A DNA stretch of 9,758 nucleotides, from the NCBI GenBank assembly GCA_964566965.1, contig CAZMKO010000085.1, forward strand, positions 1-9,758, read 5' to 3'. The stretch is from Oleiagrimonas sp964566965. Its GTDB lineage: Bacteria; Pseudomonadota; Gammaproteobacteria; Xanthomonadales; Rhodanobacteraceae. Shown here piece after piece: positions 5,640 to 9,758 of the stretch (position 1 is the first letter of the stretch; each line of letters opens with the position of its first letter). The position numbers were made by a program, and so were the translations under genes. Below the pieces are notes generated by a model, which did not search any database, had not been told where the DNA came from, and saw only the letters and a program-made list of their open reading frames with translations.

Positions 5640-7118
5640 ATGAATGACATGACTCCAGAAATCAGCGAAAAGCAGACCGCCGTGCAGGAAAACGCCGAAG
5701 TCGTCGAGGCGTTGTCACGCCGTTACGATGCGGGGTTCGTCACCGACATCGAAAGCGACAGCCTGCCGCCGGGTCTGGACGAAGACATCATTCGGGCGTT
5801 GTCCGCATTGAAGGAAGAGCCGGAGTGGATGACCGAGTGGCGTCTGGAGGCGTATCGTCACTGGCTGACCATGCGCATGCCGGACTGGGCCAAACTGAAG
5901 CTCTCGCCGATCGATTTCCAGGCCATCAGTTACTACTCGGCGCCCAAGAATCGTCCCAAGTCGCTGGACGAGGTCGACCCCAAGCTGTTGGAAACCTATG
6001 ACAAGCTGGGCGTGCCCCTGCACGAGCGGGCCAAGCTGGCCGGTGTGGCCGTGGACGCCGTGTTCGACTCGGTGTCGGTGGCCAACACCGCGCACAAGCA
6101 GCTGGAAGAGGCCGGGGTGATCTTCTGCTCCATGAGCCAAGCCATCAAGGAGCATCCGGAGCTGGTGCGCAAGTACATCGGCTCGGTGGTGCCGCGCGGT
6201 GACAATTTCTTCGCCGCGCTCAATTCGGCGGTATTTTCCGACGGCAGCTTCGTGTTCATTCCGCGCGGCGTGAAATGTCCGATGGAGTTGTCCACCTATT
6301 TTCGCATCAATGCCGGCCACACCGGGCAGTTCGAGCGCACCCTCATCATTGCCGAGGAGGCCAGCCAGGTGTCGTACCTGGAAGGCTGCACGGCGCCGAT
6401 GCGCGACGAGAACCAGTTGCACGCGGCAGTGGTCGAACTGGTGGCGCTGGAAAAGGCCGACATCAAGTACTCCACGGTGCAGAACTGGTACCCCGGCGAC
6501 GAGAACGGCGTCGGTGGCATCTACAACTTCGTCACCAAGCGCGGCGAGTGTCGGGGCGACGATTCCAGAATCTGCTGGACCCAGGTCGAGACCGGTTCGG
6601 CGATCACCTGGAAATACCCCAGCTGCGTGCTCACCGGTGACCGCTCGACGGGCGAATTCCATTCGGTGGCGCTGACCCATCATTTCCAGCAGGCCGATAC
6701 CGGCACCAAAATGATCCATGTCGGCAAGGACACCAGGAGCAAGATCATTTCCAAGGGCATCAGTGCCGGCAAGAGCTCCAACAGCTACCGCGGCCTGGTG
6801 AAGGTGGAGCGGGGCGCCGACAACGCGCGCAATTATACCCAGTGCGACAGCCTGTTGATCGGCAAGACCTGCGGCGCCCACACCTTCCCGTACATGGAGG
6901 TGAAAAACCCCACCGCCAACGTCGAGCACGAGGCCACCACCTCCAAGATTTCCGACGACCAGCTGTTCTACTGCCGTTCGCGTGGCATCGACGAGGAAAA
7001 CGCCGTGTCGATGATCGTCGACGGCTTTTGCAAGCAGGTGTTCCGCGAGTTGCCGATGGAATTCGCGGTCGAGGCCAAGGCCTTGCTGGAAGTCAGCCTG
7101 GAAGGCGCCGTGGGTTGA
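5640..7118 (+). CDS. sufB: Fe-S cluster assembly scaffold protein SufB
   Basis: This 492-aa protein has the usual SufB length (E. coli 495). With SufC and SufD it forms the SufBC2D complex in the cytoplasm, on which Fe-S clusters are built from SufS-derived sulfur. Conserved blocks are SYYSAPKNRPKSLDEVDPKLLETYDKLGVPL, VFDSVSVANT, FIPRGVKCPMELSTYFRIN, SYLEGCTAP (C250), QNWYPGDENGVGGIYNFVTKRG, CDSLLIGKTCGAHTFPYMEV and EHEATTSKISDDQLFYCRSRGI. C411 in KTCGAHTF corresponds to the essential E. coli Cys405. The C-terminal FAVEAKALLEVSLEGAVG is characteristic. The start at 5640 is 9 bp after the regulator; a second ATG at 5649 is possible, and neither has a clear Shine-Dalgarno. No sufA precedes it. 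Confidence 0.97.
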   Translation: MNDMTPEISEKQTAVQENAEVVEALSRRYDAGFVTDIESDSLPPGLDEDIIRALSALKEEPEWMTEWRLEAYRHWLTMRMPDWAKLKLSPIDFQAISYYSAPKNRPKSLDEVDPKLLETYDKLGVPLHERAKLAGVAVDAVFDSVSVANTAHKQLEEAGVIFCSMSQAIKEHPELVRKYIGSVVPRGDNFFAALNSAVFSDGSFVFIPRGVKCPMELSTYFRINAGHTGQFERTLIIAEEASQVSYLEGCTAPMRDENQLHAAVVELVALEKADIKYSTVQNWYPGDENGVGGIYNFVTKRGECRGDDSRICWTQVETGSAITWKYPSCVLTGDRSTGEFHSVALTHHFQQADTGTKMIHVGKDTRSKIISKGISAGKSSNSYRGLVKVERGADNARNYTQCDSLLIGKTCGAHTFPYMEVKNPTANVEHEATTSKISDDQLFYCRSRGIDEENAVSMIVDGFCKQVFRELPMEFAVEAKALLEVSLEGAVG

Positions 7119-7121
7119 TGT

Positions 7122-7245
7122 TTTTCCCTTCTCCCTCCGGGAGGAGGTGCCCGAGGGGCGGATGAGGGGCCGGTATCACCGGAGCCTGCCGGTTTGACTC
7201 GAACCCTCACCCCAACCCCTCTCCCGGCGGGAGAGGGGCTCCAAG
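7122..7245. repeat. Palindromic intergenic repeat element between sufB and sufC
   Basis: The 139-bp sufB-sufC gap is almost filled by an inverted-repeat structure. The left arm (from 7126) has CTCCC-TCC-GGGAG at 7131-7143 and a GATGAGGGG segment ending at 7169. The right arm answers with CCCTCACCCC at 7204-7213 and a perfect 10-bp hairpin, CCCCTCTCCC (7216-7225), loop GGC, GGGAGAGGGG (7229-7238). The arms are imperfect reverse complements of each other. Between them is a small inverted repeat, CCGGT-ATC-ACCGG (7170-7182). Similar CCCTCTCCC/GGGAGAGGG elements are scattered between genes in xanthomonads and other proteobacteria; assigning this copy to that class is from memory and not searched. 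The exact ends are uncertain. Confidence 0.75.
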
Positions 7246-7247
7246 TC

Positions 7248-7252
7248 AGGAA
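7248..7252 (+). promoter_or_regulatory. Ribosome binding site of sufC beside the repeat
   Basis: AGGAA lies 5 bases before the sufC ATG and 9 bases after the 10-bp hairpin of the intergenic repeat. The good match shows that sufC retained independent translation initiation despite the repeat. Confidence 0.7.
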
Positions 7253-7257
7253 CGAAT

Positions 7258-8022
7258 ATGCTGAAAATCGAAAATCTTCATGCCCGCGTCGAGGGCAAGG
7301 ACATCCTCAAGGGCCTCACGCTCACCATCGAGCCGGGTCAGGTGCATGCCATCATGGGCCCCAACGGGGCCGGCAAGTCCACGCTGGGCAACGTGCTGGC
7401 CGGGCGCGACGGTTACGAGGTCACCGAGGGCAGCGTCACGTTCGAGGGCGCGGATCTGCTGGCCATGGAGCCGGAAGAGCGTGCCCGCGCCGGCGTGTTC
7501 ATGGCGCTGCAGTATCCGGTGGAGATTCCCGGTGTCAACAACACCTACTTCCTGCGCACCGCACTCAACGCCCAGCGCAAGGCGCGCGGCGAGGAAGAGC
7601 TGGACTCGCGCCGCTTCCTGCAACTGGTGCGCGAGAAGCTGAAGGTGATGAACCTGTCCAACGACCTGCTGCAGCGCGCCGTCAACGAAGGTTTCTCCGG
7701 CGGTGAAAAGAAGCGCAACGAGATCTTCCAGATGGCGCTGCTGGAGCCGAAGCTGGCGATCCTGGACGAGACCGATTCGGGGTTGGACATCGACGCGTTG
7801 AAGCAGGTTGCCGAGGGCGTCAATTCGCAACGCTCGCCCGCGCGTTCGTTCCTGATGATCACCCATTACCAGCGTCTGCTCGACTACATCGAGCCGGATT
7901 TCGTGCATGTGCTGGCCGACGGCCGCATCGTCGAGAGTGGCGACAAGTCGCTGGCGTTGAAACTGGAAGAGCAGGGCTACGCGTGGCTGGACGAGCGTGC
8001 CCGGGCCCTGGGAGCGGCATGA
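7258..8022 (+). CDS. sufC: Fe-S cluster assembly ATPase SufC
   Basis: This 254-aa ABC-type ATPase powers conformational change of the SufBCD scaffold; it is cytoplasmic and not a transporter. The Walker A motif GPNGAGKST is at residues 34-42 (K40). The ABC signature SGGEKKRNE is at 147-155. Walker B LAILDETDSGLDID carries D170 and E171, and the switch histidine is H203 in MITHYQR. E171 and H203 fall at the same numbers as in E. coli SufC. The EKKRNE form of the signature is typical of SufC. The start is supported by AGGAA at 7248-7252. The stop TGA overlaps the sufD start (ATGA), so SufD is probably translated by coupling. Confidence 0.98.
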   Translation: MLKIENLHARVEGKDILKGLTLTIEPGQVHAIMGPNGAGKSTLGNVLAGRDGYEVTEGSVTFEGADLLAMEPEERARAGVFMALQYPVEIPGVNNTYFLRTALNAQRKARGEEELDSRRFLQLVREKLKVMNLSNDLLQRAVNEGFSGGEKKRNEIFQMALLEPKLAILDETDSGLDIDALKQVAEGVNSQRSPARSFLMITHYQRLLDYIEPDFVHVLADGRIVESGDKSLALKLEEQGYAWLDERARALGAA

Positions 8023-9347
8023 TGGCATCGCCCTTCCTCACCGCTGTCGCCGAGCACGCGCCGGAGACGATGCGGCGTCTGCCCGGTGCCGGCCTGGCCT
8101 GGCTGGATGCGGCGCGGCGCGCCCAGCTGGACGCGTTTTTGCGCGACGGCCTGCCCGGACTGCGCAACGAGGCCTGGAAGTACACCGCGTTGCGCGCGCT
8201 GGAACGTCATGCGTTCGCGCAGGGCGACACCGATGCCGCCGACCGCACGGTCGATGCGCAGGCGTTCGGGTTGCCCGGGGTGGACGGTCCGCGCCTGGTG
8301 TTCGTCAACGGCGTGTTCCGTGCCGACCTCTCGCGTCTGGATGCGCTTCCCGAGGGACTGGAATTGCAGCCGTTGTCGCGTGCGCTGGCCGACAACCCCG
8401 AGCCGCTGCGCTTTTTCCTGGCCCGCGACTGGGAACACCAGGCCGATGCCTTCGCCCGTCTCAACGCGGCGCTGGCCGGTGACGGCGTGGTGCTGCGTGT
8501 CGGCGACGGCGTGCGCGTGGACACCCCTGTGCACGTGTTGCACCTGGGGATGCCGGCGCAGGGCGAATTGGCGTGGCACGCGCGCAGCGTGATCGAGATC
8601 GGCGCCGGCGCGTCGTTGACCTTGGTGGAGCATCATGCCGCCATCGGCGAGCATGCCCATCTCGGCACCCTGGTTTGCGACACCGTGTTGCGCGAGGGAG
8701 CGCGGCTGGACTGGGTGATGCTGCAGGATGCCGGGGCCAAGGCCACGCTGGTGCGGCGCCACGCGTTGCGCCAGGATGCACGCTCGCAGGCGCACCTGCA
8801 CGCGCTGGAACTGGGCGGCAAGCTGGTACGCAACGACATCCAGGCCGAGCTGCGTGGCAGCGGGGCGCGGCTGGAGACGCGCGGCGTGTTTTTGCCGCAC
8901 GGCCGCCAGCACCTGGACACGCACCTGGACATCCGTCATGCGGCTACCGACACCGCCAGCGAATCGCTGTGGCGGGGCGTTGCCGACCAGGGTGGGCACG
9001 GCGTGTTCCACGGCCAGATCATCGTCGAGCCGGGTGCCGACGGTACCGACGCCTCGCTTTACAACAAGAACCTGCTGTTGTCCGACAAGGCCGCCATCGA
9101 CACCCAGCCGGTGCTGGAAATCTATGCCGACGAAGTCATGGCCAACCACGGCGCCACGGTCGGGCAGCTCGACGAAAAGGCGTTGTTCTACCTGCGTTCG
9201 CGCGGCATCGACAAGGAGCAGGCGCGCAACCTGCTGACGGCGGCCTTCTGCCGCGAGGCCCTGGCCACGCTGGACAATGCCGTCTTGCGCGAGCATTTGG
9301 ACGCGCGCCTGATCGAGGTGTTGCCCATCGACGGAGAGCGTCTGTGA
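8019..9347 (+). CDS. sufD: Fe-S cluster assembly protein SufD
   Basis: This 442-aa protein is the SufB paralogue that pairs with SufB in the SufBC2D scaffold and assists iron entry. The N-terminal helical part includes GLPGLRNEAWKYTALRAL near residue 45. The beta-helix core ends in DASLYNKNLLLSDKAAIDTQPVLEIYADEVMANHGATVGQLDEKALFYLRSRGID. H377 in ANHGAT aligns with the functionally important E. coli His360. The residue aligned with E. coli Cys358 is alanine (A375). Two adjacent ATG codons, 8019 and 8022, follow GGGAG at 8010-8014. I chose 8019 for the ATGA overlap with sufC; 8022 is equally possible. The frame is open further upstream, but that part lies within sufC and lacks homology. Its stop overlaps the sufS GTG. 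Confidence 0.96.
   Translation: MMASPFLTAVAEHAPETMRRLPGAGLAWLDAARRAQLDAFLRDGLPGLRNEAWKYTALRALERHAFAQGDTDAADRTVDAQAFGLPGVDGPRLVFVNGVFRADLSRLDALPEGLELQPLSRALADNPEPLRFFLARDWEHQADAFARLNAALAGDGVVLRVGDGVRVDTPVHVLHLGMPAQGELAWHARSVIEIGAGASLTLVEHHAAIGEHAHLGTLVCDTVLREGARLDWVMLQDAGAKATLVRRHALRQDARSQAHLHALELGGKLVRNDIQAELRGSGARLETRGVFLPHGRQHLDTHLDIRHAATDTASESLWRGVADQGGHGVFHGQIIVEPGADGTDASLYNKNLLLSDKAAIDTQPVLEIYADEVMANHGATVGQLDEKALFYLRSRGIDKEQARNLLTAAFCREALATLDNAVLREHLDARLIEVLPIDGERL
9333..9338 (+). promoter_or_regulatory. Ribosome binding site supporting the sufS GTG start
   Basis: GGAGAG lies 5 bases before the GTG at 9344, inside the end of sufD. It supports GTG as the sufS start and explains why no ATG is found in the right place. 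Confidence 0.6.
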
Positions 9348-9758
9348 AAGCCGACGCGCGCACCGCCGCGCCGCTGGACATCTCCCGCGTGCGTGGGGAT
9401 TTTCCGATCCTTGCACGCCAGGTGCACGGCAAGCCGCTGGTGTATCTGGACAGCGCCAACACCTCGCAAAAGCCGCAGGTGGTGATCGACACGGTCAAGC
9501 GTTTCTTCGAGCATTCCAATGCCAACGTGGCGCGTGCCGTGCATCAGCTCGGCGACGAAGCGACCACCGCCTACGAGGCCGCGCGCGACAAGCTGGCGGC
9601 GTTCATCGGTGCCCGTTCGCGCGACGAGATCGTGTTCACCTCCGGCACCACCCAGGCCGTCAATCTGGTCGCCTACAGCTATGCGCTGCCGCGACTGGGT
9701 GAGGGCGACAGCATCCTGACCACGCAGATGGAGCACCACGCCAACATCGTGCCGTGGC
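9344..9758 (+). CDS. sufS: Cysteine desulfurase SufS (partial, cut by window end)
   Basis: This is the N-terminal 138 residues of a PLP-dependent cysteine desulfurase (E. coli SufS about 406 aa), which releases sulfur from cysteine for the SufBCD scaffold. It starts with GTG, overlapping the sufD stop as GTGA. Family blocks are VRGDFPILARQVHGKPLVYLDSANTSQKP (about residues 16-44), HQLGDEATTAYEAARDKLAAFIGA, the PLP-phosphate-binding region VFTSGTTQAVNLVAYSY (from about 97), and MEHHANIVPW at the window edge, whose histidine stacks on PLP in the family. The PLP lysine and catalytic cysteine lie beyond the window. The missing C-terminus is due to the window end, not truncation of the gene. The position after sufD favours SufS over other class V desulfurases. 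Confidence 0.95.
   Translation, partial: MKADARTAAPLDISRVRGDFPILARQVHGKPLVYLDSANTSQKPQVVIDTVKRFFEHSNANVARAVHQLGDEATTAYEAARDKLAAFIGARSRDEIVFTSGTTQAVNLVAYSYALPRLGEGDSILTTQMEHHANIVPW

Noticed and set aside
5715..6929. 404-codon minus-strand frame over sufB
   Set aside because: It is the antisense shadow of a clear SufB; the codon pattern supports only the + strand.
7126..7241. Possible intrinsic terminator or CRISPR-like repeat between sufB and sufC
   Set aside because: The hairpins are not followed by a T-run, and there are no regularly spaced repeats with unique spacers. A dispersed palindromic element explains it better.
7977..9416. 479-codon minus-strand frame over sufD and the sufS start
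   Set aside because: It is the antisense shadow of well-supported sufD, with biased composition and no recognisable domain.

Overview
This is a high-GC gammaproteobacterial chromosome segment with every convincing gene on the + strand. The protein sequences and the gene set point to the order Xanthomonadales (Lysobacterales; for example Xanthomonadaceae or Rhodanobacteraceae). The main clues are a 332-aa RNA polymerase alpha subunit, a plant/bacterial class II DAHP synthase, and a gammaproteobacterial SUF-type Rrf2 regulator directly upstream of sufBCDS. The family-level placement is inference from protein character, not from a search.

Region 1 (1-2850) is the distal part of the ribosomal 'alpha' operon: the end of rpsM (S13), then rpsK (S11), rpsD (S4), rpoA and rplQ (L17), closed by a very strong intrinsic terminator at 2818-2852. 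The first four genes are tightly packed. In contrast, a 301-bp spacer with a cluster of six potential RNA stem-loops lies between rpoA and rplQ. It is the most unexplained stretch of the window.

Region 2 (2851-5100) has two single genes. dsbB encodes the membrane quinone-linked oxidase that recycles DsbA in periplasmic disulfide formation. A class II DAHP synthase gene encodes the first step of the shikimate pathway. Short hairpins lie in the gaps. The DAHP synthase gene has a possible extended -10 promoter and two mutually exclusive small hairpins in its presumed leader.

Region 3 (5100-9758) is a SUF iron-sulfur cluster assembly operon: an Rrf2-family regulator with three cysteines suited to bind an Fe-S cluster, then sufB, sufC, sufD and the start of sufS, which is cut by the window end. 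The promoter in front of the regulator (TTGACC, 17 bp, TACCAT) overlaps two contiguous 11-bp direct repeats and an inverted repeat, which fits a regulatory site, possibly autoregulatory. SufB, SufC and SufD form the scaffold/ATPase complex, and SufS supplies sulfur from cysteine. sufC-sufD and sufD-sufS overlap by 4 bp (ATGA and GTGA) and are probably translationally coupled. sufB and sufC are instead separated by 139 bp filled by a palindromic repeat element of the kind scattered between genes in this group.

All genes belong to known families. I found no undescribed multi-gene system. The observations worth following are in the non-coding parts: the structured rpoA-rplQ spacer, the repeat inside the suf operon, and the suf promoter repeats.
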